Origin: HTCC2207 sp002685195
Lineage (GTDB): Bacteria > Pseudomonadota > Gammaproteobacteria > Pseudomonadales > Porticoccaceae
Length of the DNA: 64,000 nucleotides
Direction: 5' to 3'
Assembly (NCBI GenBank): GCA_051201675.1
Contig: CP179212.1
Span: 2,623,119 to 2,687,118, forward strand
Shown here: positions 8,925 to 16,851 of the stretch, one piece after another
How positions within the stretch are numbered: position 1 is the first letter of the stretch
How the letters are laid out: each line of letters opens with the position of its first letter
Program-made: the position numbers and the translations under genes
Notes under the pieces: generated by a model
The model's input: only the letters and a program-made list of their open reading frames with translations
Database searches by the model: none
Told to the model about the DNA's origin: nothing

Positions 8925-9761
8925 TTAAGAGAAGCAGGCTTTAAATTGAGCCGTGAAAGTTTGTATAAACTCAGCATAGCCTGTTTCGCTCAGTTGCTGG
9001 TTAGCTCCTTGTGCATCTAAAGTGCGCAAAGGCAGGTCTAGAGAACTCGCAACAACAAAGGCGTCTTTATCTCCATACTGAGGCTCAACAAATACACACT
9101 TTACATCATTTTCTTTCGCAAATTTGCGCAATACATACTGACTTTTTGCTCCTTTGCGGGCGCCATTTGCTTCGCGCAAAGATCTACCTTTAGAGACTTT
9201 AAAGGCTTTGGCGAAATGTCCGAGCATATCGTGGTGAGAAATATAAGAAAGCTCCATAACTGACGCTAGATTTTCTTCAATGGCCAAGATTTGTATCTCA
9301 GTAATAATGTCTTGCTGTGAAAACCCAAATGCTCCCTGAATTGCTCGCGCAATGGTATTGGCGTTATGGGGATTTAACCATACGTGGGGATCTAAACTAT
9401 GATGGCTGCCCCTTTGATTATCTTTTGACTCTACAAAATCAAGATCTAGATCTAATACTTTGATGAATTTACCCTCTGGAAGCCCTTTTATAGCCTTAGC
9501 AATACCAGGCTCCATCTGATCCCCAATAAAAATAACAAGTTCAGCGCGGTGAATTTTCTCCAAAGAGCCAACTGAAAGGACAATATCATGAGCAGATTGC
9601 TTAGCAGATTGAAGAAATTCAATTTTTGCATGCTTACCAAGGGCTGCTTTAGCTATGATGGCCAGCGGCTTTGTCGTCGTAACAACCAGTGGTCTGGCTG
9701 GTTCCATGGTGTCACTGGATGTCCGAGCACTAATATCCAGTGGATGTAAAATCACGAGCAA
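8925..9761 (-). CDS. znuA: Zinc ABC transporter substrate-binding protein ZnuA (start uncertain, possibly AUU at 9800)
   Basis: Periplasmic zinc-binding component of ZnuABC. Family features include DPHVWLNPHNA and SYISHHDMLGHFAKAF. The histidine-rich loop of many ZnuA proteins is nearly absent; only a short SHHSLDPH remains. The frame shown starts at TTG 9761 and gives an N-terminus with no basic residues. The frame stays open to a stop at 9843-9845, and reading upstream gives a normal signal peptide (IKQLYYNIFCCLALL...). No ATG or GTG exists in that extension, but an ATT at 9798-9800 has AGAGG (9808-9812) 7 bases upstream. The true start may therefore be this rare AUU, adding 13 residues. 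Confidence 0.88.
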   Translation of the reverse strand: MLVILHPLDISARTSSDTMEPARPLVVTTTKPLAIIAKAALGKHAKIEFLQSAKQSAHDIVLSVGSLEKIHRAELVIFIGDQMEPGIAKAIKGLPEGKFIKVLDLDLDFVESKDNQRGSHHSLDPHVWLNPHNANTIARAIQGAFGFSQQDIITEIQILAIEENLASVMELSYISHHDMLGHFAKAFKVSKGRSLREANGARKGAKSQYVLRKFAKENDVKCVFVEPQYGDKDAFVVASSLDLPLRTLDAQGANQQLSETGYAEFIQTFTAQFKACFS

Positions 9762-9779
9762 CGCTAGACAGCAAAATAT

Positions 9780-9792
9780 GTTATAGTATAAC
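9780..9792. promoter_or_regulatory. Zur operator 1 (znuA side)
   Basis: Perfect inverted repeat GTTATA-G-TATAAC, the core of the gammaproteobacterial Zur box (consensus arms TGTTATA / TATAACA). It lies just upstream of the TTG start of znuA, or within its first codons if the AUU start is used. Its centre is 49 bases from that of operator 2. Confidence 0.8.
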
Positions 9793-9825
9793 TGTTTAAT
9801 ACCTAAGCCTCTAAAATTTGCTATT

Positions 9826-9844
9826 AATGTTATATTATAACATT
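9826..9844. promoter_or_regulatory. Zur operator 2 (zur-znuCB/znuA divergent promoter)
   Basis: AATGTTATA-T-TATAACATT: 9-bp perfect arms around one base, essentially the enterobacterial Zur consensus. On the minus strand it contains TATAAT (9834-9839), a plausible -10 for znuA, so zinc-loaded Zur would block the polymerase. It also sits just upstream of the zur start, consistent with control of both directions. Confidence 0.9.
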
Positions 9845-9859
9845 ACATTAAATGAATAG

Positions 9860-10384
9860 ATGGATGTTTTTATGCTTACCAACACTCGTTTAGTCTATGG
9901 GCAACACGATCATAGCCGCTGCATTGATGCCGCCCTATCTCGAGCCGAGGACCTCTGTCAAAAGAAGAATGCTAAACTAACGCCGACGCGAGCAACAGTG
10001 CTAAGTATACTATGGCAAAGTCATCGACCATTAGGGGCATATCAAGTTCAAGATCGTCTTTCAAAAATCACGGGGAAAGCAATCGCGCCACCCACAGTGT
10101 ATCGTGCCATAGAGTTTCTTCTACGTCTTGGGCTTATCCATAGATTACCCTCTCTGAATGCCTATATTGGCTGCCCTTTCCCCAACAGCGAGCACAGTAA
10201 TCTATTTATGATTTGCATTGAATGTGGTTGCGTAGCTGAAATAGCCGATGCTTCTCTAAATACACTTCTTCAAACGGCCTGCGACAAGACAAATTTTAAG
10301 CTTCACTCACAAAACGTAGAGCTATTTGGTGTCTGCCCCCAGTGTTCTGTTCCCACTATCAACGAAGATATAAGCCATGTCTAG
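9860..10384 (+). CDS. zur: Zinc-responsive Fur-family repressor Zur
   Basis: Represses zinc-uptake genes when zinc is bound. 174 residues: winged helix with LTPTRATVLSIL and APPTVYRAIEFL, then a dimerisation domain with structural-zinc cysteines CIECG and CPQC. Its position, next to two Zur boxes and overlapping znuC by 8 bases (ATG inside the end of zur), identifies it as Zur and not Fur. Likely autoregulated through the 9826-9844 box. Met5 (9872) is an alternative start. Confidence 0.93.
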   Translation: MDVFMLTNTRLVYGQHDHSRCIDAALSRAEDLCQKKNAKLTPTRATVLSILWQSHRPLGAYQVQDRLSKITGKAIAPPTVYRAIEFLLRLGLIHRLPSLNAYIGCPFPNSEHSNLFMICIECGCVAEIADASLNTLLQTACDKTNFKLHSQNVELFGVCPQCSVPTINEDISHV

Positions 10385-11138
10385 ATTATTATTAACCTTA
10401 AATGGTATCCACAAATCTTTTGCAGGAAAACCTGTCATAGAAGACGTTTCCCTTTCTCTGAAACAGGGCGAGATTACTACTTTAATCGGCCCTAATGGTG
10501 CCGGCAAATCAACCTTGGCTAAGATTATTCTTGGTCTGATTAAACCTGACTCTGGGACAAGGTTGCCTAACGCAGAATTGAACATAGGCTATATGCCTCA
10601 AAAAATTAGCATTGATCCGACATTACCCATCTCAACCTGTCGCTTTTTGCAGCTTGCTAACACTTCTCATCAAGCTTGCCATCAGGCGCTGGAGTCTGTT
10701 GGAATCAGGCATTTGACAAAAATCCCAATTCAGAGGTTATCGGGTGGCGAATTACAGCGGGCATTACTCGCTAGAGCAATTCTCCGTAATCCTAATTTGT
10801 TGGTTTTGGACGAGCCGGTTCAGGGTGTTGATGTTAACGGTCAAAATGCGCTATACAAGATGATCAATAGTCTAGCCAAAACTCTAAACTGTGGTGTATT
10901 AATGGTGTCTCATGATCTGCATTTAGTGATGTCTGCCACAGACCAGGTGATTTGCTTAAACCGACATATCTGCTGTGAAGGTCATCCAGAGAAAGTAACT
11001 CAGGATCCTGCTTTTATAGACATTTTTGGTCAAACAACTGCTATTTATTCCCACCACCATGACCACGATCATAACTTACATGGCGAAGTTCTTGATGATC
11101 ACACTCATCAGCATGGGGAGTCTTGTAATCATGACTGA
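10377..11138 (+). CDS. znuC: Zinc ABC transporter ATP-binding protein ZnuC with His-rich tail
   Basis: ATPase of the zinc importer, on the inner face of the cytoplasmic membrane. 253 residues. Walker A GPNGAGKST, signature LSGGELQRA and Walker B LLVLDEP followed by the switch histidine in VSHDLH. The last ~30 residues carry ten histidines and one cysteine (YSHHHDHDH, then DDHTHQHGESCNHD), likely a zinc-binding tail. Overlaps zur at its start and znuB at its end (ATGACTGA), so zur-znuC-znuB are translationally coupled. Confidence 0.95.
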   Translation: MSRLLLTLNGIHKSFAGKPVIEDVSLSLKQGEITTLIGPNGAGKSTLAKIILGLIKPDSGTRLPNAELNIGYMPQKISIDPTLPISTCRFLQLANTSHQACHQALESVGIRHLTKIPIQRLSGGELQRALLARAILRNPNLLVLDEPVQGVDVNGQNALYKMINSLAKTLNCGVLMVSHDLHLVMSATDQVICLNRHICCEGHPEKVTQDPAFIDIFGQTTAIYSHHHDHDHNLHGEVLDDHTHQHGESCNHD

Positions 11139-11919
11139 TTTTTTATTGTATGCTTTCCTTGCCGGCGTCGGCGTCGCCGCTGTGGCTGGGCCATTGGGCT
11201 GTTTTGTTGTCTGGAGACGGATGGCATACTTTGGCGACACCCTTGCCCATAGCGCTCTGTTGGGTGTATCTCTAGGCGTTATGCTTGATATAAATCTGAA
11301 TATAACCGTTACCGCTATCCCTTTGATTATGGCTATGGTTTTAGTCTTTTTGGAACAAAGAGGATTCCTATCCCTCGACACCCTGCTTGGGATTTTGTCT
11401 CACTCCGCTCTTGCCTTAGGTTTGGTTGTTATTTCTTTATTACCTGATGTGCGCGTAGATTTAATGTCACTTCTTTTTGGCGATCTACTGGCAGTCACGC
11501 AAAGCGACCTCTGGGTAATTTATGGTGTAGCCTGCGCAGTAATGATCTTGTTAGGGCTGCTGTGGCAGCAACTGATAAACATTACTGTCGATCCCGAATT
11601 AGCCGCGGTGGAAGGTACCAATGTCACCTTAGTCAGCACGGCATTAATGTTGATTACGGCCTTAGTGATTGCCCTTGCGATGAAAGTGGTGGGGGTATTG
11701 CTAATCACTGCGCTGTTGATTATTCCGGCGGCAACCGCTCGACAGCTAAGTCACACGCCCGAACAAATGGCTGTGGTGGCCAGTGTTGTTGCAATGATTG
11801 CCGTAGTGATGGGCTTAGCAATGTCTTGGTACATCGATACCCCTGCTGGGCCATCGGTTGTGATCAGTGCTGGGGTTTTATTTAGCCTATCCTTGGGTTA
11901 TCGCAGACTGGCTAGTTGA
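11131..11919 (+). CDS. znuB: Zinc ABC transporter permease ZnuB
   Basis: Membrane-spanning subunit of the zinc importer, ABC-3 family. From the start at 11131 (MTDFLLYAFLAG) it has 262 residues, the normal ZnuB length, and is hydrophobic throughout with about 8 helices. WRRMAYFGDTLAHSALLGV is typical of the family. The frame is open back to 11026, but that part overlaps znuC, and the 8-base ATGACTGA overlap is the normal coupled start. Its 3' end overlaps the convergent SCO gene by 8 bases. Confidence 0.94.
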   Translation: MTDFLLYAFLAGVGVAAVAGPLGCFVVWRRMAYFGDTLAHSALLGVSLGVMLDINLNITVTAIPLIMAMVLVFLEQRGFLSLDTLLGILSHSALALGLVVISLLPDVRVDLMSLLFGDLLAVTQSDLWVIYGVACAVMILLGLLWQQLINITVDPELAAVEGTNVTLVSTALMLITALVIALAMKVVGVLLITALLIIPAATARQLSHTPEQMAVVASVVAMIAVVMGLAMSWYIDTPAGPSVVISAGVLFSLSLGYRRLAS

Positions 11920-12556
11920 ATGAAGCGTAAATAGAGCGCCAGGTCTGTCGCAACATAATTTCCGAATGGGGACCTCTAAAAAAGCCATGGTAGTCCCCTT
12001 TAGGGTTGATCAAAACTATTTGCGTGCTGTGGTCAACAGTATAGTCTTCGCCCTCCAGAGGCACTTTGTTATAAGCCACGTTAATCTCAGCAGTGAAACG
12101 TCGAATCAAATGTTTGTTGCCGGTTATACCAATAAAATCAGAATTGAAATAGGGCATATACTGGGCAAGCTTTTCCACCGTGTCGCGCTCAGCATCTAAG
12201 GACACCATCAGAATCTGGAGATTGTCTTTTTCGGTCTCTTTAAGCTTGCTATAAGTTTGATTGAGAGTTGCCAATGTAGTGGGGCAGATATCAGGACAAT
12301 GGGTAAACCCAAAGAAGATCATGCTCCATTTCCCCTTAAGTTGCTCCTTAGAAAAAACCTCCCCGTGGTGGTCCAGCAACTCAAAATCACTAAATACGCG
12401 AGGCGTATTGAGTACTATAGCCCCATTAGCTCGAAGCTCCTGATCGTTCATGACCACAGGCTGATCCATCTTCCAGATGAATCCTGATATCACTAAGCAA
12501 ATAATACATAAGACAAATAGAACCGTCCGCCTAATCCCCGTTTCTTGTTGCGTCAT
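11912..12556 (-). CDS. SCO1/SenC-family copper chaperone
   Basis: Membrane-anchored thioredoxin-fold protein that helps build the CuA centre of cytochrome c oxidase. 214 residues with an N-terminal anchor helix (VLFVLCIICLVISGFIW), the copper motif Cys87-Pro-Asp-Ile-Cys91 (FTHCPDICPTT) and the distal copper ligand His176 (VDHSTQIVLIN). Last gene of the leftward oxidase assembly cluster, 11 bases after ctaB/cyoE. Confidence 0.93.
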   Translation of the reverse strand: MTQQETGIRRTVLFVLCIICLVISGFIWKMDQPVVMNDQELRANGAIVLNTPRVFSDFELLDHHGEVFSKEQLKGKWSMIFFGFTHCPDICPTTLATLNQTYSKLKETEKDNLQILMVSLDAERDTVEKLAQYMPYFNSDFIGITGNKHLIRRFTAEINVAYNKVPLEGEDYTVDHSTQIVLINPKGDYHGFFRGPHSEIMLRQTWRSIYASFN

Positions 12557-12567
12557 AAGGTTGTCCT

Positions 12568-13482
12568 TTAACCGGCAGGTAAGTAGGTTACTGTTTCAAT
12601 AAAATAGTGATCCACCAACATCACGGCGAACAACACCATTAAGTAAACAATAGAATACTGAAAAGTCTTCATCCCAGAGTTGCCGCCTTCACTACGCAAC
12701 ATAACTATTGCCCAATAAAGGAACCCCAACCCCAACAATAGCGAACTGACAAGGTACAGCCATCCAAACATTCCAGTGAGGTAGGGCATAGTGGTGACAA
12801 TAATCAGCAATAAGGTATACAGAAGGATATTTATTTTCGTGTATCTCTCTCCATGGGTTACTGGAAGCATGGGGATCTTGGCTTTGGCGTACTCGTCTTT
12901 GCGGTGCACTGCTAGAGCCCAAAAGTGTGGTGGCGTCCAAGCGAAAATAATTAGTACCAATAGCAGAGCGTTGTGATGGATCTCTCCTGTCACTGCTGTC
13001 CACCCCAACAATGGTGGCGCAGCTCCCGCCAGGCCACCAATGACAATATTTTGCGGGGTCGCTCGCTTCAAAAACATAGTGTAAATAAACGCATAGCCCA
13101 CCAGTGATGCGAGGGTAAGCCAGGCAGTCAACACGTTGGTAAAAATAAGTAGTATGGCCATTCCCAGCAAGCCTGTAATCAGGGCAAACAGAATCGCCTG
13201 TCGGGGCGTTATACGCCCTTGGGCAAGAGGGCGATTGAGAGTTCGAGCCATTTTGTCATCCACATGACGATCAACAATATGATTGACTGCTGCAGCTGAC
13301 CCCGCACAGAGGGCAATCCCTAAATTACCAAAAATAAGTACCGACAAAGGAACCGACTGTTGAGTAGCCAAAACCATACCGATAACCGAGGTAAGGATCA
13401 TCAACGCGACCACATTAGGCTTACATAACTCTAAGTAGTCACGCCAGCTAACAGCGGCGGTGTTTAACTCGGTTTGGGACAT
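12568..13482 (-). CDS. cyoE: Protoheme IX farnesyltransferase (heme O synthase)
   Basis: Adds a farnesyl group to heme B to give heme O, the precursor of heme A. 304 residues, UbiA-type with about 9 membrane helices. The aspartate-rich prenyl motif HIVDRHVDDKMARTLNRPL and the second motif WTPPHFWALAVHRKDEYAKAKIPMLP are present. Lies in the oxidase cluster between the small assembly protein and SCO. In Pseudomonas the heme A synthase gene ctaA is directly upstream of it; here it is absent. Confidence 0.95.
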   Translation of the reverse strand: MSQTELNTAAVSWRDYLELCKPNVVALMILTSVIGMVLATQQSVPLSVLIFGNLGIALCAGSAAAVNHIVDRHVDDKMARTLNRPLAQGRITPRQAILFALITGLLGMAILLIFTNVLTAWLTLASLVGYAFIYTMFLKRATPQNIVIGGLAGAAPPLLGWTAVTGEIHHNALLLVLIIFAWTPPHFWALAVHRKDEYAKAKIPMLPVTHGERYTKINILLYTLLLIIVTTMPYLTGMFGWLYLVSSLLLGLGFLYWAIVMLRSEGGNSGMKTFQYSIVYLMVLFAVMLVDHYFIETVTYLPAG

Positions 13483-13531
13483 TGACCTTTTCTCCGAAGA
13501 ATTAAAACCAGTTTAACCTAAGATAGACGCT

Positions 13532-14149
13532 CTAGCGATCTGGTGAATATTTTAGCAAATGTTTTAAGTCATCAAGCAGTCCATTACCATCATGCTCTTT
13601 AGTATAATAAAGAATACCTTGTTGATCTGGAGTCATGACAAAATGTCGTGGCTCAAGCATATCCCATTCAGCTGAACTTCCAGCAACAACCTGAGCAATC
13701 ATGTCCGCTTCGATTGGCAGAATTGTTAGGAAAGGATGAACCATTTTTAACTCCTCGATTCGTTGAGAATTAATGGTATCCATGTCGGGTAAAAAAATCC
13801 GCTCGACGCGACCCGTAGACTTACCCAACAGCATATGAACTTGCCTGCTGCTAAACAACATCTCTTCACAAACACTATCACAGCCATTTCCTCCAGTGGT
13901 AACTACTTTCCACTTTGGCCTGCCCTCTGACTCCAAAGATTCGAGCACCGACGTAAAGTCGAGCGTTGGTCTGACTAATTCGCCAACATTCGTTGTTCCC
14001 AGCATCGATATCATTTCCTGTCGCTGCTGCTCAGTTTTTGGCACCATAATAAAACCAGCCAAAATAACACCGCCGACGATCAACAGCATCAACCAAATCT
14101 GATACTGAAATCCACGCTGCTTTGGCGATATCTTGCTTTGCTCGTTCAT
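13532..14149 (-). CDS. Uncharacterised membrane-anchored protein of the oxidase assembly cluster
   Basis: 205 residues from the preferred start (MNEQSK at 14149, with AGGGAA upstream). The longer frame to 14203 would overlap the SURF1 gene. One N-terminal membrane helix (IWLMLLIVGGVILAGFIMV) is followed by a periplasmic-looking domain. In Pseudomonas a protein of similar size and position sits between SURF1 and ctaA (PA0111-like). The domain resembles a degenerate thioredoxin/SCO-like fold without a CXXC pair, so I give no specific function; a role in oxidase assembly is inferred from position. Confidence 0.7.
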   Translation of the reverse strand: MNEQSKISPKQRGFQYQIWLMLLIVGGVILAGFIMVPKTEQQRQEMISMLGTTNVGELVRPTLDFTSVLESLESEGRPKWKVVTTGGNGCDSVCEEMLFSSRQVHMLLGKSTGRVERIFLPDMDTINSQRIEELKMVHPFLTILPIEADMIAQVVAGSSAEWDMLEPRHFVMTPDQQGILYYTKEHDGNGLLDDLKHLLKYSPDR

Positions 14150-14186
14150 TATTAATTTTCCCTGTTTAATTTGGCACCAAGGCCAC

Positions 14187-14954
14187 TTACTTTCTTTTAA
14201 CAAAGGACCCTAAATTTGAGTTAGCGATCAAGGTCATCAATAACAGTACCGCGGCCATTATAAACCACTGAACCGCATACCCAGTGTGCTTCGCAGGCTG
14301 CACTGAAACTGTTACCCAGCCTGTTTTGAGAGCCCCTATAGAATCTGAGTCTAAGCGCAATTGATAATCGAAAAAGTCATTGCCATACAACTCCTCAGCA
14401 CGTTCAGCTGACACCCAGCCTACTCTACTCGGCCACTGGCTCACCGTTTTAATGCCATCGTCTAAGCGATAACCACCACCTAAACTGCGGTACAAAACTC
14501 CCCGCAACTGAACCTCTCCTTCTACTGATTCAACCACGGGCAGTTCATTTCTGTTCAGTGACGCTGGCACCCAACCCCTATTGACTAAAATAGCCTGGCT
14601 GCGCCCATTAACTTTCAGCCCGTCTACTGCAAGAGCCTCCAATATTTCATATCCAGGCCGCCCATTTTTAACTCTATTATCTAGCAATATACGTCTGTTT
14701 CCATCCAACGTACCTGTTACCCACGCTGCTCGATACTGGTAATTTTCATCTCGCTTCAGTTCTGCCAAACCAATGGGAGCTGCCTGCTGATTAGCATTAA
14801 ACTCATCCAAAATACGTTGCTTTTCATCGGCACGTTCTAGTTGCCAAAACCCTAACGAGATCAGCAAAGGGAAAAACAGAGTTGCAAGCACTAAAAGACT
14901 TGCGTTAGGTTGCCACTCAAATTTTTCTGGAGAAACGTGGGGCTCTCGGCTCAT
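14187..14954 (-). CDS. SURF1-family cytochrome oxidase assembly protein
   Basis: Helps insert heme A into subunit I of cytochrome c oxidase. 255 residues with the SURF1 layout: N-terminal helix followed by the conserved LGFWQLERADEK, a central periplasmic domain with ILVNRGWVP, and a C-terminal helix ending in a basic tail (YAVQWFIMAAVLLLMTLIAN). Divergent from the DUF2909 gene; the gap to its likely start is 41 bases. Confidence 0.93.
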   Translation of the reverse strand: MSREPHVSPEKFEWQPNASLLVLATLFFPLLISLGFWQLERADEKQRILDEFNANQQAAPIGLAELKRDENYQYRAAWVTGTLDGNRRILLDNRVKNGRPGYEILEALAVDGLKVNGRSQAILVNRGWVPASLNRNELPVVESVEGEVQLRGVLYRSLGGGYRLDDGIKTVSQWPSRVGWVSAERAEELYGNDFFDYQLRLDSDSIGALKTGWVTVSVQPAKHTGYAVQWFIMAAVLLLMTLIANSNLGSFVKRK

Positions 14955-14995
14955 ATGTGTTTAAATCCTTGTCTTTATCTAGGACCTTAACCGTT

Positions 14996-15262
14996 ATGCT
15001 TTTAAAATCAATAATCGTTATTTTATTTATTGCCATTCTCATCAGTCTGTTTACAGGATTGCGTTTTCTCGTAAAAGACCTCGGCGACTCCAAGAGTCGA
15101 GTATTACATAGTCTTGGAATGCGAGTGACCCTTGCTGCTCTACTTATTGGAACAATAGTCTATGGTGTCTTTACTGGACAGATTGGCAGCCAGGCTCCGT
15201 GGGACAAACAGCTTCACTCCGATGGCAAACAGTTGGAACAACAACGCTCAACTAAACCCTAA
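14996..15262 (+). CDS. DUF2909-like twin transmembrane protein
   Basis: 88 residues from ATG 14996 (MLLKSIIVILFIAILISLFTGL), with TAGGA upstream. The open frame reaches 14957, but the extra residues look unconserved. Two membrane helices with a conserved-looking LVKDLGDSKSRVLHSLGMRV between them match DUF2909 small proteins, which commonly sit between coxC and SURF1 in gammaproteobacteria. Function unknown. It lies on the opposite strand to the rest of the oxidase genes. Confidence 0.8.
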   Translation: MLLKSIIVILFIAILISLFTGLRFLVKDLGDSKSRVLHSLGMRVTLAALLIGTIVYGVFTGQIGSQAPWDKQLHSDGKQLEQQRSTKP

Positions 15263-15282
15263 GTTTTGACGGCACAGACAAA

Positions 15283-15307
15283 AACGGCCAGGAATTTCCT
15301 AGCCGTT
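15283..15307 (-). terminator. Terminator after coxC
   Basis: Inverted repeat AACGGC-C-AGGA ... TCCT-A-GCCGTT with one mismatch and a short loop. On the minus strand it is followed by a run of T's, so it can end the coxB-coxA-ctaG-coxC transcript. It would also form on the plus strand just after the DUF2909 gene, but without a T-run there. Confidence 0.65.
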
Positions 15308-15324
15308 CCTCTGCTGAAATGCCT

Positions 15325-16269
15325 TTATCCAAGCACATAAACGATAATAAACAATCCGATCCAAATGACATCAACAAAGTGCCAATACCAGGCTGCTGCT
15401 TCAAAACCAAAATGATCTGCTTCATTGAAGTGACCTTTGAGCCCTCGCAAAAAGGCAATAAGCAACATAATTGTCCCCAAAGTCACATGGGCACCATGGA
15501 ATCCGGTCAATAAAAAGAATGTGGTCCCATATATGCCTGACTCTAAGGTAAGTCCAAGCTCCTGATAAGCATGAATATACTCTTCTGCCTGGAGGAACAA
15601 GAATATAACCCCGAGCGCGACGGTTAGACCCAGCCACTGAACGAACTTCTTACGATTTCCTTCTTTCAAGGCATGATGTGCAACATGCACAGTACCACTT
15701 GACGATATCAAAACGATGGTGTTCCACAACGGTAACCATCCAAATATTTGGCTCCACCCAGGAAAGCTCATTGCTTCTTGAGGACCAATAAATTTAGCGA
15801 CATCTCCATTAACAGTTTGGTCAGGAGTAACTAGGGGAGGCCATGTTGCATCATAGCCATTCCACAAGTGAGTGGCGTTTGCAATAGCCGCATCAGTAGC
15901 TGTGTCATCAAACAATCCAACGGCCGCTTCGCCGCCAATCCAAGGACCAACTAGTACTCTGACGTAAAATAACGATCCAAAAAAGCAGACAAAAAACATC
16001 AACTCAGAAAAAATAAACCAGTACATACCTAAAACATAGGAGTGCTTGAGTTGGTCGCTAACGATGCCTTGGGTATTTTCTTGTATTACGATACTCCACC
16101 ACTTATACATCACCATGGCCATAATCAACGTACCGATCAAAAAGACAGTAGATGTACCGTCCTCTATCACCCAGCTTCCAGCGCCAAAAGCCATCACACC
16201 CATCCCTAAGGCCGCCGCTAAGGGCAGCTTGCTTTGTTCGGGTACGTAATAACTACCTTCTGTTGACAT
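15325..16269 (-). CDS. coxC: Cytochrome c oxidase subunit III
   Basis: Integral membrane subunit of the aa3/caa3 oxidase. 314 residues with seven helices. Family features include WIFSELMFFVCFFGSLFYVR, the central STTVL-like SSSGTVHVAHHALK, and the C-terminal FHGAHVTLGTIML and WYWHFVDVIWIGLF. There is an extended loop between the second and third helices (about 80-130), common in gammaproteobacterial subunit III. 13 bases downstream of ctaG. Confidence 0.95.
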   Translation of the reverse strand: MSTEGSYYVPEQSKLPLAAALGMGVMAFGAGSWVIEDGTSTVFLIGTLIMAMVMYKWWSIVIQENTQGIVSDQLKHSYVLGMYWFIFSELMFFVCFFGSLFYVRVLVGPWIGGEAAVGLFDDTATDAAIANATHLWNGYDATWPPLVTPDQTVNGDVAKFIGPQEAMSFPGWSQIFGWLPLWNTIVLISSSGTVHVAHHALKEGNRKKFVQWLGLTVALGVIFLFLQAEEYIHAYQELGLTLESGIYGTTFFLLTGFHGAHVTLGTIMLLIAFLRGLKGHFNEADHFGFEAAAWYWHFVDVIWIGLFIIVYVLG

Positions 16270-16282
16270 CGTTACTCTCCGT

Positions 16283-16837
16283 TTACTTTAATTGTGAGAC
16301 CTGCATCGATCCACGGTCTGTTATATCAAAAATTGTGTAAGACAAAGTTACTGTATTCACGCTAGCGGGTAAGTCTGGATCAATAATAAAAACCACTGCA
16401 AGCTCAGCGTCATCGCCAGCTGCAAGGGGCTGATTGTTAAAACAGAAACATTCCGTTTTGAGAAAATAATCCGCTGCATTATTGGGGAGCACATTAGGAA
16501 TTGCCTGACCGACCATATCCATGCCAGTTAAATTTTTTGCATAAAACACTATTTCTTTCTGCTCTCCAGGATGAACCACCACTTTGTGCTCAACGGGATA
16601 AAATTCCCATGGCATGGTGGCATTGTTTGTCGCAACAAATTGAACTTCAACTTCTCTGGTTGTATCTACGACTACTTCAGTTGCAGTGTACGCATCGCCC
16701 GTTTTACCACCGATGCCAGTAATCTCGCAAAAGAGATCATACAAAGGTGGTAAAACAAATATAGCAAACATGAACATCACTGCCGCGCCCAATAGACTCT
16801 TAATGAGCACATTACGGTGCGAAGTTGTGTTTTCCAT
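16283..16837 (-). CDS. ctaG: Cytochrome c oxidase assembly protein CtaG/Cox11
   Basis: Copper chaperone for the CuB site of subunit I. 184 residues: a single N-terminal helix (LLGAAVMFMFAIFVLPPLYDLFC) and an immunoglobulin-like periplasmic domain with the copper motif ECFCFNNQPL. Sits between coxA and coxC as in Pseudomonas. Length and motifs are normal. Confidence 0.95.
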   Translation of the reverse strand: MENTTSHRNVLIKSLLGAAVMFMFAIFVLPPLYDLFCEITGIGGKTGDAYTATEVVVDTTREVEVQFVATNNATMPWEFYPVEHKVVVHPGEQKEIVFYAKNLTGMDMVGQAIPNVLPNNAADYFLKTECFCFNNQPLAAGDDAELAVVFIIDPDLPASVNTVTLSYTIFDITDRGSMQVSQLK

Positions 16838-16851
16838 ACCCTTACCCTCGA

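Noticed and set aside
11026..11130. Upstream extension of the znuB reading frame
   Set aside because: It overlaps the znuC His-rich tail; the coupled ATG at 11131 gives the normal ZnuB length.
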